Shown here one piece after another: positions 15,587 to 25,188 of a DNA stretch of 64,000 bases. Origin of the DNA: Mayfieldus sp963772265 (GTDB taxonomy: Bacteria > Actinomycetota > Thermoleophilia > Solirubrobacterales > 70-9); assembly GCA_963772265.1 (NCBI GenBank), contig CAVYWS010000002.1:558001-622000 (forward strand). Reading direction: 5' to 3'. The notes beneath the pieces were generated by a model. That model did not search any database, was not told where the DNA came from, and saw nothing but the letters and a program-made list of their open reading frames with translations. A program made the translations under genes and the position numbers. The number at the start of each line of letters is the position of its first letter. The first letter of the stretch is position 1.

Positions 15587-15636
15587 CGCGTGGCGAGCGT
15601 ACCTGAGATCCACACCGCCTTCGCTCCGAAGTCCCG

Positions 15637-16251
15637 CTAGCTCTCGAAGCCCTCCTCGCCGATCAGCGGCACGAAGCGGCAGGGGCCGATCACCTCGGCG
15701 GCGATCTCGTCCCCGGTCCGCCGGTACTTGGTCAGCATGTCGGCCCCCCGGGAGGCGATCGGGACGACCAGGCGCCCCCCGTCGGTGAGCTGCGCGAGCA
15801 GGCTGCGCGGCGGCTCGGGCGCGGTCGCGTGCACCGCGATCGCCTCGAACGGGGCCCGGTCGGGCAGCCCGATGCTGCCGTCGCCGACCACAACCTCGAC
15901 GTTCTCGACCCCGGCGTCGCGCAATCGGGCCTCGGCCTGGTCGGCGAGCTCGACGTGGCGCTCGATCGTCACCACCTCGGCGACCAGATGCGCGAGCACC
16001 GCGGCTGAGTATCCGGAGCCGGTGCCGATCTCCAGCACCCGCTCCTCGCCGCGCAGCTCGAGTCCCTGGCAGATCGCCGCCACGATCCAGGGCTGCGAGA
16101 TCGTCTGGCCGCTGCCGATCGGCAGCGCCGAGTCGGCGTAGGCGCGGCGCCTCTCGCGCTCGGGGACGAATGCCTCACGGGGGACCTCGCGCATCGCCTC
16201 GAGGACCCGCTCGTCGGCGATGCCCCGGCGCCGGAGCTGGCGCTCGACCAT
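15637..16251 (-). CDS. pcm: Protein-L-isoaspartate O-methyltransferase
   Basis: 204 residues. VERQLRRRGIADERVLEAMR and VPREAFVPE open the family pattern, SGQTISQPWIVAAICQGL is the substrate-side motif and VLEIGTGSGYSAAVLAHL is SAM-binding motif I. It methylates isoaspartyl residues in aged proteins to start their repair, in the cytoplasm. Complete. The stop of the Crp-family gene lies 35 bp upstream on the same strand. Confidence 0.93.
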   Translation of the reverse strand: MVERQLRRRGIADERVLEAMREVPREAFVPERERRRAYADSALPIGSGQTISQPWIVAAICQGLELRGEERVLEIGTGSGYSAAVLAHLVAEVVTIERHVELADQAEARLRDAGVENVEVVVGDGSIGLPDRAPFEAIAVHATAPEPPRSLLAQLTDGGRLVVPIASRGADMLTKYRRTGDEIAAEVIGPCRFVPLIGEEGFES

Positions 16252-16285
16252 GTCGGCTCGCTGCTCGGCGAAGCCGTGGCTGGGA

Positions 16286-16976
16286 TCAGAAGATGTAATT
16301 GCGCAGCTTTGCGGGATCCAGGACGGTCACCCGGCCGCGGCCGCAGCGGACGATCCCGGCCCGCTCCAGGTCGGCCAGAAAGCGGCTGACGCTCTCACGC
16401 GAGGTCCCGGCGAGCTGGGCGAGGTCGGTCTGGTTCATGCGGATCGTGATCGCCCTCACCCTCGTGGGGAGCCTCCTCGGCGACGAGCTGCAGCAGCACG
16501 CCGGCGACCCTGCTGGGCACGGTCTGGAAGGACTGGCGGGCGATCCGCTCGTTTGCCTGGCGCAGGCGCCGGACCAGCGCCGCGACGAGCTTCACCGTGA
16601 TCTCGGGGTGGCGGGCGAGCAGGGAACGAACGTCGCCGCCCGGCAGGGCGAGCAGCTCGCCGTCCTCGAGCGCCTCGACGCTGGCCGAGCGAACCTCGCC
16701 GTCGAACATCGCCAGCTCGCCGAAGATGTCGCCGGGGCCGAGGTTGGCGAGGGTTATCGCCCGCCCGTCGGGGTGCTCGCGGGTGACCCGAAAGCTGCCG
16801 CCGCGGACGATGTAGCAGGCGTCGGAATGGTCACCCTCGTGAAAGACGCGGGTCCCGGTGGGAAACGAACGCGGGACCGCCACGCGCGAGACGCGCTCCA
16901 GGTCGTCTCGCTCGAGCTCGGCGAAAAGCGGCACTCGCCCGAGCAGATCGACCGCGCTCTCCTCCTTGACGACCAC
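16286..16976 (-). CDS. Crp/Fnr-family regulator, frame broken between cNMP domain and HTH
   Basis: From GTG at 16976 the first about 175 residues form a cyclic-nucleotide-binding domain (LLGRVPLFAELERDDLERVS, YIVRGGSFRVTREHPDGR, then GDIFGELAMFDGEVRSASVE with the Glu and Arg that hold cAMP in Crp). Near 16445-16455 the frame is lost. One base later the winged helix continues as MNQTDLAQLAGTSRESVSRF and ends KLRNYIF with TGA at 16286-16288. Removing one base (the G before ATCACG) restores a normal protein of about 229 residues. As written it would lose its DNA-binding helix. A nucleotide cyclase is encoded at 45820-47295. Confidence 0.8.
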
Positions 16977-17088
16977 GGGCTGAATTATCGCGCAAGATCG
17001 CCGATTGCCGGAAGCGGCACGCCTGGACAGCGCGGTCGATCCGCCCCGGGGCGAAAGTCTGCCCGCGTATTTGCCGATGCAACTGCCG

Positions 17089-18244
17089 ATGCCGATGCCG
17101 ATCGCGCCCACCTCGTCCCGCTCAGCCTGCAGCGCCAGCGCCCGCGGCGCCGATTCGGTCGCCGAAGCATGCGGCGCCGCGGTCGACTCGCTCAGCGGCG
17201 TCCCGGGCCTGGTGGTCGCCTTCACCTCCGGCCTCGAGGACGCCGAGTCGCGCGGCCGCACAGCTTCACGAGGCCGCCGCCGGGGCCCCTGCCGTGGGAA
17301 TGACCGGCAAGGGCGTCTTCGGCGTCAACGACCCGATCGACGACGGCTGTGTCGCGGTCGCCTTCGAGTCGGCGATCGAGAGCGCCGTCGGAATCGGCTC
17401 CGATGCCTCTGAGGACTTTCGAGCCGCCGGCCGCGACGCGACCCGCGTCGCGCTCGAGCAGCTCGGCGGCGAGGCCTCGCTTCTGATGCTGCTGGTCGAC
17501 GTCAGGGCGGGCGATCTCGCGGAGGCGATCGCCGGCGCCTACGAGGTCGCGCCCGAGCTGCCGATGGCGGGTGGAGCCTCTGGCGGAGCCGAGCCCTTCC
17601 AGTACGCAGGCGGCGAGGCGCTCACCGACGCCGTCATCGCGGTCGCCGTTCACTCGCCACACCGGATTGGGATCGGCAACGCCCACTCCTGCAGCGTCGT
17701 CGGCGACCGCTCCCTGGTGACCCGTTCCGAGGGCCGAGTCATCGTCGAGATCGACGGCCGCCCCGCTGAGGAGGTCTACCTTCATCGGGTCGGCGGCCGC
17801 GAGGACCTCGACGACGAGGCCTTCGAGGCGATGGCGATCACCCACCCGCTCGCCCAGCCCGAGTCCCACGGCAACCGCCGCCTGCGCCATGTCCTCGGGC
17901 GCTGGGGAGGCGGCGGCCTGCTCTGCTCGACCAACATCCCCGAGAACGAGGTGATCGAGTTCACCGTGCTGAGCCAGGCCGAGCTGGTTCGCTCGGCGTG
18001 CGACTCGATCGCCGCATCGGTTGAAGCGCTCGGCCATCGCGACCCGGAGGCGGTGCTGCTGTTCGACTGCGCGGGCCGGCGCCGGGTCCTCGGCCACGGC
18101 CAAGCCGAGGAGGTGAGGGCGATCAGCGAGGCCTTCGAGCAGCCGCCCCCGCTGGCCGGCCTCTACACGGACGGCGAGGTGGCGAGGATCTCGGGGCCGA
18201 AGGGCGACCACAACCACGCCGTGGTCACCGTCACCTTCGCCTGA
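17089..18244 (+). CDS. FIST-domain protein, frame broken near the N-terminus
   Basis: The frame from 17294 to the TGA at 18242 reads GMTGKGVFGVNDPIDDGCVA, later PELPMAGGASGGAEPFQYAG and LLFDCAGRRRVLGHG. This is the FIST N plus FIST C arrangement, a ligand-sensing domain pair proposed to bind small molecules such as amino acids. The N-terminal part (EACGAAVDSLSGVPGLVVAF) lies in a different frame; the two join if one base near 17250 is removed, giving LHEAAAGAPAVGMTGKG. The true start between 17077 and 17095 is uncertain because a GCCGAT repeat occurs there. Divergent from the Crp-family gene. Confidence 0.75.
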
Positions 18245-18253
18245 GCAACGCCG

Positions 18254-18923
18254 CTAGGTCTGGCAGCCCGGGCACCAGTAGGTGGTCCGGTTTGCATCTC
18301 CCTGTCCCCGCGAGCGCAGCGGGGTGCCGCAGCGCGGGCACGGCCGCGCCCGCCCGCCGGTAGACGCGGCGCGGCTGGCGGCCGCTGCGGACCGCGTCGC
18401 GCATCAGCTGTTGCCGATGCCGGCGATCAGACGCTGATCGAGAAGGGCATCTCCGAGCTCGCGGTCGGACTCGGCGCGGCGCAGCGAGCCGACGCCCTCC
18501 TCGTCGCTGAACCCCTCCCCGAGGATGTCGGGGCCAAGACGCCCGAGGATCGGATCGCGCCGCAGGCGCCCCGCATCGAGCAGGCGCAGGGTCGGGCCGC
18601 CGAACTGGGCGGCGTCGACCTCGTCGGCGCTCAGGACAAGCCAGGCCGAGGCGGCCGGCCGCCGCCAGCGCGATCCCCCTGGGTACACATGCCAGGCGCC
18701 GCTCATGGCGAGATGGCTGTGCAGTGACCAAACCGCCCTCGAACCAGCACCAGCAGATGCTTTCCCCGCGCTTCGACTCCCTCGACCAGCTTTCCATCGA
18801 GCCTCTCGACCCCGGCGGCTCTGCCGCGCGGGTTGGGGGCGCGGGCCGCGAGGCTCGCCGGCCGCGGCAGCGACGCCTCGGGCCGCCCGAGCGGTCACGG
18901 CACGATCGTGTCGCCCTCGGCAC
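18254..18923 (-). CDS. Formamidopyrimidine-DNA glycosylase / endonuclease VIII family, several frame breaks
   Basis: Read across frames: GTG at 18923 opens a disrupted PEGDTIV start (the family needs Pro-Glu right after Met). Then come GVEARGKHLLVLV, LHSHLAMSGAWHVYPGGSRW, the long FGGPTLRLLDAGRLRRDPIL region, LGDALLDQRLIAGIGN (helix-two-turn-helix) and a zinc finger CPRCGTPLRSRG...TYWCPGCQ before TAG. All family landmarks are present but at least three frame breaks separate them. It would remove oxidised bases from DNA. The neighbour upstream is Lhr; an lhr-nei pairing is known in mycobacteria, which supports the call. Confidence 0.75.
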
Positions 18924-18944
18924 AGGTCGGCCGATGAACGGAGG

Positions 18945-21900
18945 TCAGGCCGACTTGACCAGCTTGCGGGGGCCGCGCGAGAAGCCGGCGGCGATCAACG
19001 CCTCCTCGGCCCCAGAGCCCAGCACCGGCTCGCCGTCGACCCGCTCGATGCCGAGCTTCGGGATCCTCCCTTCGGCCACGGCGTCGGCAAGCGCCGCCAT
19101 CGTCTCGGCCAGCTCGGCCTGGTCGAGGTCGCGCAGCCGCAGGATCCCCCGTCCGCCGCGCTCGACGTAGACCTGAGGCTCGCCGTCGCGCAGCAGCAGG
19201 AATGCGCCCGGCGCGCGCGCCGGGCGCCGCGAGCCCTCCAGCTTCGGCCACGGCAGCGAGGCGCCATAGGGGTTGGCGGGATCGGTCGCCGCCAGGACCG
19301 TGAGGCTGCCGTCGGGAGCCGGCAGCGAGCGCAGCCGCTCGACCGCCCCGGGAAGCGCGAACTGGGCGCCGCCCATGCCCTCGACGAAGTACCCGCGCCG
19401 CGCCGTCCCCAGCAGCTCAAGGTTGCCGAGCTCGCCGTAGAGGGTCGAGAAGCCGCCGGGCACACCCTCGGCGAGCACGGTCTCCCGGGTGACGATCCCG
19501 TAGCGCTCCAGCATCAGCTCGGCCTGGGCGCGCAGCCGCGGTCCGGCAGGCGGGGCGCCCTCGAACAATGGCTCGGTCAGCGACCAGCGGCCCTGAACCG
19601 CCTGGCCGGCGCCGGCGCGGCGGCGGGAGAAACGGCGGCCGCGCGGCTCGGCCGGGCGCAGCGCGCGCAGGCGCGGCGCCCGCAGGGGCGCGAAAGCGTC
19701 GTTGGTCACCTCGCCGGCCCAGGCGAGGTCCCAGAGCGCCTCGTGAAGCTCCGGCGGCGCCGCGTCGAGGTCGGCGACCAGGTCAAGCCAGAAGCTCGGG
19801 CCGGACTGCAGCCGCTCGCGGATCGCGTCGGCAAGCTCACCCTCCGGGCTCTCCAGCTTCGCGTTGGCGGGCGGTGGCCCGGCGAGGCGCACGTCCTCGC
19901 GGAAGTAGAGGGACACGCGGCCGTCGCTTCGCCCGAGGGCGCCGGCGCCGATCCAGACCACCTCGCCGCTTGTGCAGAGCTCGTCGAGCCAGCTCGGGCT
20001 GTAGGCGCCAAGCCGGCGCGGCAGCACGTCGCGCTCCCAGACCGCAGGGGTCAGCGCCACTCCCTGGAGCGGGATCAACGCCTCTCGCAGCCGGTCGGGC
20101 CCGGCCCCGGAGGCGCGGTGGACGTCGACGTTCTGCCAGCTGGGGAGGAAGCGGGCCAGCTCCCGCGGGTCGGCGGCCTCGACCTCGCGGCGCAGGTGGG
20201 CGAGGCTGGCGCGACGCACCCGCCGCAGCACGTCGGCGTCGCACCATTCACGCTCGGAGCCACCCGGCAGCAGCTCGCCGCGCACCAGCTCGCCGGAGCG
20301 CTCGAGCTCGCGCAGGACCGGGGTCGGGTCGGTGCCGAAGCGGTTTCGCGGCTGGGCGGTCGGGAACGGCCCATGGGTGCGGGCGTAGCGGCGCAGCAGC
20401 GCAGCCATCGGTTCCTCGGGAGCCTCGAGAAAGGAGTCGGGAAGGCCCGGCGGCGGCGGCACCCCGAGCGCGTCGCGGTAGGTGCCGGAGTCCTCGGCGG
20501 CGATGTAGCGCTGCTCGCCGGCGATCCGGATCTGCACCGCGCGCCGCTCGGAGACAAGCTTCTCCAGCATCGACTCGGCGGCATAGCCCTCCGCGACCCG
20601 GTCCTCGCACTCGGCCAGCGTCAGGTCGCCGAGGTCGCGCAGCACCTGCTGCAGGGCGTCGCGGTCGCGGGCCTGACCGGCCTCGGTGAGGTGCTGGAGC
20701 TGGGCCTCGACCTCATCCAGCGCCTCAGGGTCGATCAGCTCACGCAGTTCCTCCTGGCCCAGCAGCTCGCGCAGCAGGTCGCGGTCAAGGGCGAGGGCGG
20801 CTGCGCGCCGCTCGGCATTGGGAGTGTCGCCCTCGTACATGTAGGTGGCGACGTAGTCGAACAGCAGCGAAGAGGCGAACGGGGATGCGGTCTGGGTCTC
20901 GACCTCGACCAGGGTGAGACGGCGCGAGTGGAGGTTTCGCAGCAGCTCGTCGAGCGAGGGGAGGTCGAGCACGTCGCGCAGGCACTCGCGATAGGTCTCG
21001 AGGATGACCGGGAAGCGGGGGAAGTCGCGCGCGACCTCGAGCAGGCTCTGCGACTTCAGCCGCTGCTGCCAGAGCGGGGTGCGCTTGCCGGGGTATGCAC
21101 GCGGGATCAGCAGCGAGCGGGCGGCGTTCTCGCGGAAGCGGGCTCCGAACAGGGCCGACCCGGAGAGCTCGGAGACGACGAGGTCCTCGAGCTCGTCGGG
21201 CTCGATCAGGACCAGGTCCGACGGCGGCGGCTCATCGGCGTCGGGCAGGTGGACGACGATCCCGTCATCGGACCAGATCGCGTCGACCTCGAGCTCGCGC
21301 TCGTTGCGGATCTTCGCCGACAGGGCCAGCCCCCAGGCGGCGTGCACGCGGCCGCCGAACGGCGAGAGGACGCAGAGGCGCCAGTCGCCGATCTCGTCGC
21401 GGAAGCGCTCGACCACGATCGCCTCGTCGGAGGGAACGACCCGGGTCGCCGCCTGCTGCTCGCGCAGGTAGTTGACCAGGTTCTCGGCCGCGCGCCGGTC
21501 GAGGTCGTAGTCGCCGGCAAGCTTCTCGGGGTCGGCGGAGACCGCCTCGCGGGCGAAGGCGCCGATCGCCCGGCCGAGCTCGGCCGGGCGGCCGATCCCG
21601 TCGCCGCGCCAGAAGGGAACCGCTCCGGGCACCCCCGGCGCCGGGGTGACGATCACCCGGTCGCGGGTGATGTCCTCGATCCGCCAGGTGGTCGCGCCGA
21701 GCAGGAAGGTCTGGCCCGGCCGCGCCTCGTAGACCATCTCCTCGTCGAGCTCGCCGACCCGGCGTCCGTCGGGGAGGTGGACGCCGTAGAGGCCGCGGTC
21801 GGGGATCGTGCCGGCGTTGGTGACCGCGAGCTGGCGGGCGCCCTTGCGGCCGCGGATCGTGCCCTCGGTGCGGTCCCAGACGATCCGCGGGCGAAGCTCG

Positions 21901-23474
21901 GCGAAGCGCTCCGACGGGTAGCGGCCGTCGAGCATGTCGAGGACGTTCTCGAGCTGCTCGCGCGAGAGCTCGCCGAACGGCTGCGCGGCGGTGACCAGGC
22001 GCTCGACCTCGTCGACCTCCCAGTCGTCCAGCGCCGCCATCGAGACCAGATGCTGGGCGAGGACGTCGAGCGGGTTCTGGGGGATCACCGTCTCCTCGAT
22101 CTCGCCGCTTCGCATCCGCTTCGCGACCACCGCGCACTCGAGCAGGTCGCCGCGGAACTTGGGAAAGATGCGCCCCTTGGACACCTCGCCGAGCCCGTGC
22201 CCGGCGCGGCCGATCCGCTGCAGGCCGCGGGTCACCGACTTCGGCGACTCGACCTGGATCACGAGGTCGACGGCGCCCATGTCGATCCCCAGCTCCAGCG
22301 AGGAGGTGGCGACCAGGCAGGGCAGCTCGCCCGACTTCAGCAACTCCTCGACCAGCGCCCGCTCCTCGTGCGAGAGCGAGCCGTGGTGGGCCCGGGCGAC
22401 TTCCTCCAGGGTCTCGTCGACGGCGGGCCTGCCGTTGCCCGCGTGCTCGGTCGCCGGCAGCTCCTCGGGGTCCTGCTCGTTGGCGAGCTCGTTGAGGCGC
22501 TTGGCCAGCCGCTCCGCCCCGCGGCGGTTGTTGACGAAGATGATCGTCGAGGTGTGCTCGCGGACCAGGCGCAGCAGCTCGGGGTAGATCGCCGGCCAGA
22601 TCGAGCGCGGCGTTGGTCGCAGGGTCCAGCGATGCCTCGATCGGCCCAGGGTCGATCCGGTCCGGAGACGGTTCCTGGGCGGCCGTCCGACAGGTTCTTC
22701 GGCGCCACCCGCTGCAGGAGCGGATGCCCCGGGTTCGGTCATGTCCTCGACCGGAACCTGGATCTCGAGGTCCAGTTCCTTCGACCGGCCGGCGTCGACG
22801 ATCTCGCACTCGCGCTTCGGCCCGACCAGGAACTGCGCGATCCGTTCCAGCGGACGCTGGGTCGCGGAGAGGCCGATCCGCTGCAGCCGGGCGTCCTCGT
22901 TCTCGCGCTGCGCCAGCTGCTCGAGCCGCTCCAGGGTCAGGGCGAGGTGCGAGCCGCGCTTGCTCTGCGCGACCGCGTGGATCTCGTCGACGATCACCGC
23001 CTCGACCGAGCCGAGCATCTCGCGGGCGCCGGAGGAGAGGATCAGATACAGCGACTCCGGGGTGGTGATCAGGATGTCGGGCGGGTTGCGCCGCATCGCC
23101 TGGCGCTCCTTCTGCGGCGTGTCGCCGGTCCGCAGCCCGACCGAGATCTCGGCCCCGATTCCGGCCAGTGGGGCGCGCAGGTTGCGCTCGATGTCGTAGG
23201 AGAGCGCCTTCAGCGGCGAGACATAGACGATCCGGGTGCCGTCGCCGCGCCCCGGCTCGGTCGCCAGGCGGTCGATCCCCCAGAGAAACGCCGCAAGCGT
23301 CTTTCCGGACCCGGTCGGAGCGCAGATCAGCGTGTTGGCGCCGCTCGAGATCGCCGGCCAGCCGCCTGCCTGGGCAGGCGTGGGGGCGTCGAACGACTTC
23401 TCGAACCAGTCACGCACGGGCGCCGAGAAAGGCGCCAGTGGGTCTTTCGCACTCGTATTTCGCTTGGCGGCCAA
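18945..23474 (-). CDS. lhr: Lhr-type large ATP-dependent DNA helicase
   Basis: 1509 residues from TTG at 23474, the usual length for Lhr. Motif I is CAPTGSGKTLAAFLWGIDRL, the DEAH-like box IVDEIHAVAQSKRGSHL, motif III LSATQRPLERIAQFL, and RecA2 has IIFVNNRRGAERLAKRLNEL and GRAGHGLGEVSKG. A winged helix and beta barrel follow, then the long Lhr-specific C-terminal region. Residues about 255-300 are a low-complexity insertion. Lhr is a 3'-5' translocase tied to DNA damage repair. Unlike its neighbours on both sides the frame is intact for 4.5 kb. The nei-like gene lies 22 bp downstream. Confidence 0.95.
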   Translation of the reverse strand: MAAKRNTSAKDPLAPFSAPVRDWFEKSFDAPTPAQAGGWPAISSGANTLICAPTGSGKTLAAFLWGIDRLATEPGRGDGTRIVYVSPLKALSYDIERNLRAPLAGIGAEISVGLRTGDTPQKERQAMRRNPPDILITTPESLYLILSSGAREMLGSVEAVIVDEIHAVAQSKRGSHLALTLERLEQLAQRENEDARLQRIGLSATQRPLERIAQFLVGPKRECEIVDAGRSKELDLEIQVPVEDMTEPGASAPAAGGAEEPVGRPPRNRLRTGSTLGRSRHRWTLRPTPRSIWPAIYPELLRLVREHTSTIIFVNNRRGAERLAKRLNELANEQDPEELPATEHAGNGRPAVDETLEEVARAHHGSLSHEERALVEELLKSGELPCLVATSSLELGIDMGAVDLVIQVESPKSVTRGLQRIGRAGHGLGEVSKGRIFPKFRGDLLECAVVAKRMRSGEIEETVIPQNPLDVLAQHLVSMAALDDWEVDEVERLVTAAQPFGELSREQLENVLDMLDGRYPSERFAELRPRIVWDRTEGTIRGRKGARQLAVTNAGTIPDRGLYGVHLPDGRRVGELDEEMVYEARPGQTFLLGATTWRIEDITRDRVIVTPAPGVPGAVPFWRGDGIGRPAELGRAIGAFAREAVSADPEKLAGDYDLDRRAAENLVNYLREQQAATRVVPSDEAIVVERFRDEIGDWRLCVLSPFGGRVHAAWGLALSAKIRNERELEVDAIWSDDGIVVHLPDADEPPPSDLVLIEPDELEDLVVSELSGSALFGARFRENAARSLLIPRAYPGKRTPLWQQRLKSQSLLEVARDFPRFPVILETYRECLRDVLDLPSLDELLRNLHSRRLTLVEVETQTASPFASSLLFDYVATYMYEGDTPNAERRAAALALDRDLLRELLGQEELRELIDPEALDEVEAQLQHLTEAGQARDRDALQQVLRDLGDLTLAECEDRVAEGYAAESMLEKLVSERRAVQIRIAGEQRYIAAEDSGTYRDALGVPPPPGLPDSFLEAPEEPMAALLRRYARTHGPFPTAQPRNRFGTDPTPVLRELERSGELVRGELLPGGSEREWCDADVLRRVRRASLAHLRREVEAADPRELARFLPSWQNVDVHRASGAGPDRLREALIPLQGVALTPAVWERDVLPRRLGAYSPSWLDELCTSGEVVWIGAGALGRSDGRVSLYFREDVRLAGPPPANAKLESPEGELADAIRERLQSGPSFWLDLVADLDAAPPELHEALWDLAWAGEVTNDAFAPLRAPRLRALRPAEPRGRRFSRRRAGAGQAVQGRWSLTEPLFEGAPPAGPRLRAQAELMLERYGIVTRETVLAEGVPGGFSTLYGELGNLELLGTARRGYFVEGMGGAQFALPGAVERLRSLPAPDGSLTVLAATDPANPYGASLPWPKLEGSRRPARAPGAFLLLRDGEPQVYVERGGRGILRLRDLDQAELAETMAALADAVAEGRIPKLGIERVDGEPVLGSGAEEALIAAGFSRGPRKLVKSA

Positions 23475-23484
23475 CCGACCGATC

Positions 23485-23916
23485 TTACGCAGGTCGGTCG
23501 GTCGGCCTCCGATGCTCTATCCCCGCCGCCCGCAGCGCTCTCTCGCGGCTTGAGAAGACCTCCAGGCGAACCACCCGGCCGTCGAGGATCTTCCACGAGG
23601 TGGGCGCCCTCGCTATCGACTTCGACGCCGCTCCCTTGCCGCGCCCGCGGTACCGGCAGAGCGCCACGACGTGATCGCCCTGCGGTCAGGTACTTCTCGA
23701 CCTCGACCACCCAGTGCTCCCAGGGGCTGAGCCATTCGCGCAGGCGCTCGCTCTCTTCGGCGCTGGGTCGCTGTAGACGCCGCTGATCCCGGCGGAAGCT
23801 CATCCGACCAGCCCCACTCCATGTCGTCCGCGTAGACCTCGGGCCGGTAGCGCCAGTTGCCCTTCGCCCACTGCTCGTAGATCGGGCGGATCGACCTCGA
23901 TGTTGGACTCGGACAC
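23485..23916 (-). pseudogene. SnoaL-like gene, multiply frame-shifted
   Basis: Pieces of one NTF2-fold protein follow each other in different frames from GTG at 23916: SESNIEV, then RPIYEQWAKGNWRYRPEVYA, DDMEWGWSDE, LREWLSPWEHWVVEVEKYL, ALCRYRGRGKG, GVEVDSEGAHL and finally KILDGRVVRLEVFSSRERAL. At least four frame changes are needed, the first repaired by dropping the G before ATCCGC. The order and spacing are those of an intact SnoaL-like protein of about 140 residues. Sequence error or real decay cannot be told apart here. Ends 11 bp before the lhr start. Confidence 0.6.
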
Positions 23917-23972
23917 GGCGCCAGTATCGCGGAGGGGAGATCGGCTACTCGCGCGAAATGACCGGGCCATGA

Positions 23973-24325
23973 TCAGCGCTGAGCGCATCGAACCTCCCGG
24001 CGTCTGTAGTGACGGTGCCTCAAGCCCTCGACTTCGAACCGCGCCTCCGCGTACATGGCAATCGCCACGCCATTGTCGGGGAACACCTCGAGCTCGACCT
24101 TGTGCACTCCCATCGATTCCGCCTGGGCCAGCGCCGCGTCCAGAAGCATCCGACCACCCCCCTTGCCGCGCCAATCGGCCAGCCCCCACATGCCGAGCTC
24201 CAGCACGCCTCCGGCGTTGGTGCAGATGCAGCCCGAGAGTCCCGATCACTCCATTCCCCTCTTCGAGCCAGCGAGATAGCGTGTCACCACTTTCGTCGCC
24301 CAGGCGTCCGGCGGGACGTCTCCAT
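23973..24325 (-). pseudogene. GNAT acetyltransferase, frame-shifted
   Basis: From ATG at 24325 the frames give GVIG, then LSGCICTNAGGVLELGMWGL, then ADWRGKGGGRMLLDAALAQA with the acetyl-CoA-binding RGKGGGRML loop, VELEVFPDNGVAIAMYAEAR and a closing VEGLRHRHYRR. That is the C-terminal two thirds of a GNAT fold. Removing the A in GGGACTCTC joins the first two pieces. The N-terminus is unclear. Neighbour of the broken SnoaL-like gene, in the same poor-quality patch. Confidence 0.55.
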
Positions 24326-24639
24326 TAGTTCTTCCCCAGTGCTACCGCGAGTCGCGGGCTAACCAGCGATCCTCGTCGGCGACCTGCTTCATGCCCCGGG
24401 CCCAGAGCCTCCGCGTCACTCGAAGTTGGCCTTGCGCACCTGCATACGGCGCCAATATCGCTCACGCGCGGGCATCCACTTTGCGGGCGACGTGCGCCGT
24501 TATTCTGGATCTGGCTTCGCTTCAAGCCGGTGATCGGTCGGCTGTTCGATTACATGCCCGCGAACGGTGAAACGGCGACGACGGCGCCCCTGCCGGATTA
24601 ACGTCCCACCAGAGACGTCTCCGACGACAACGAAAGCGC
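24326..24639. other. 314-bp stretch without a recognisable gene
   Basis: It lies between the broken GNAT gene and the end of rmlC. No frame gives a recognisable protein, no tRNA or CRISPR-like repeat is visible, and I see no convincing terminator hairpin. It may hold more decayed coding sequence, since it follows two disrupted genes, and its base composition looks slightly less GC-rich near 24430-24560. Confidence 0.5.
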
Positions 24640-25188
24640 CTAGAAGGGCAGCTTGTCGCGGACCTCGGCCAGCCGCGGCGCCTTCATGTCGCGCTCGGAG
24701 AGCAGCGGGTCCTCGACCGGCCACTCGACGCCGACGTCCGGGTCGTCCCAGGCGATTCCGGCTTCGGTCTCGGGGTCGTAGTAGCTGGAGAGCTGGTAGT
24801 CGACGTCGGCGGTCTCGCTGAGGACGCAGAAGCCGTGGCCGAAGCCGACGGGGACGAACATCTGGCGGTGCGTCTCGTCGTCGAGCTCATGGCCCTCCCA
24901 CTGGCCGAAGGTGGGCGAGTCGCGACGCAGGTCGACCGCGACGTCGAAGATCCGTCCCGCCGAGCAGCGCACCAGCTTCGCCTGGCCGGGCTGGGTCTGG
25001 AAGTGAAGGCCGCGCAGGGTGCCGCGGGCCGAGCGCGAGTGGTTGTGCTGGACGAACTCGACCTCGACCCCCATCTCGCGCCAGACGTCCTTGCGGAAGG
25101 TCTCGGCCAGAAAGCCCCGCTCGTCGCCGAAGGCGGGTGGCTCGATGATCACGAGGCCGTCGAGTCGGCTCTCGACCTTTCCGGTCAT
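24640..25188 (-). CDS. rmlC: dTDP-4-dehydrorhamnose 3,5-epimerase
   Basis: 182 residues from ATG at 25188. FAETFRK-type residues appear in GDERGFLAETFRKDVW; the core cupin motif is HNHSRSARGTLRGLHFQ, with the catalytic His in GLHFQ, and VPVGFGHGFCVLSE follows. It epimerises C3 and C5 of the 4-keto sugar in dTDP-L-rhamnose synthesis. It is the last of the four rml genes; its start overlaps the rmlB stop by one base, so the set is translationally coupled. Confidence 0.95.
   Translation of the reverse strand: MTGKVESRLDGLVIIEPPAFGDERGFLAETFRKDVWREMGVEVEFVQHNHSRSARGTLRGLHFQTQPGQAKLVRCSAGRIFDVAVDLRRDSPTFGQWEGHELDDETHRQMFVPVGFGHGFCVLSETADVDYQLSSYYDPETEAGIAWDDPDVGVEWPVEDPLLSERDMKAPRLAEVRDKLPF

Noticed and set aside
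17050..17100. Short GCCGAT tandem repeat
   Set aside because: Only three or four copies in coding or near-coding sequence; too short to be a regulatory or CRISPR repeat.
18525..23786. A 1753-codon open frame on the plus strand
   Set aside because: It is antisense to lhr, Arg/Gly/Ala/Gln-rich with no domain, and follows from GC-rich third positions of the real gene.
24326..24639. Mobile element or attachment site in the gene-free stretch
   Set aside because: No inverted repeats, transposase fragment, tRNA or direct repeats were found there.
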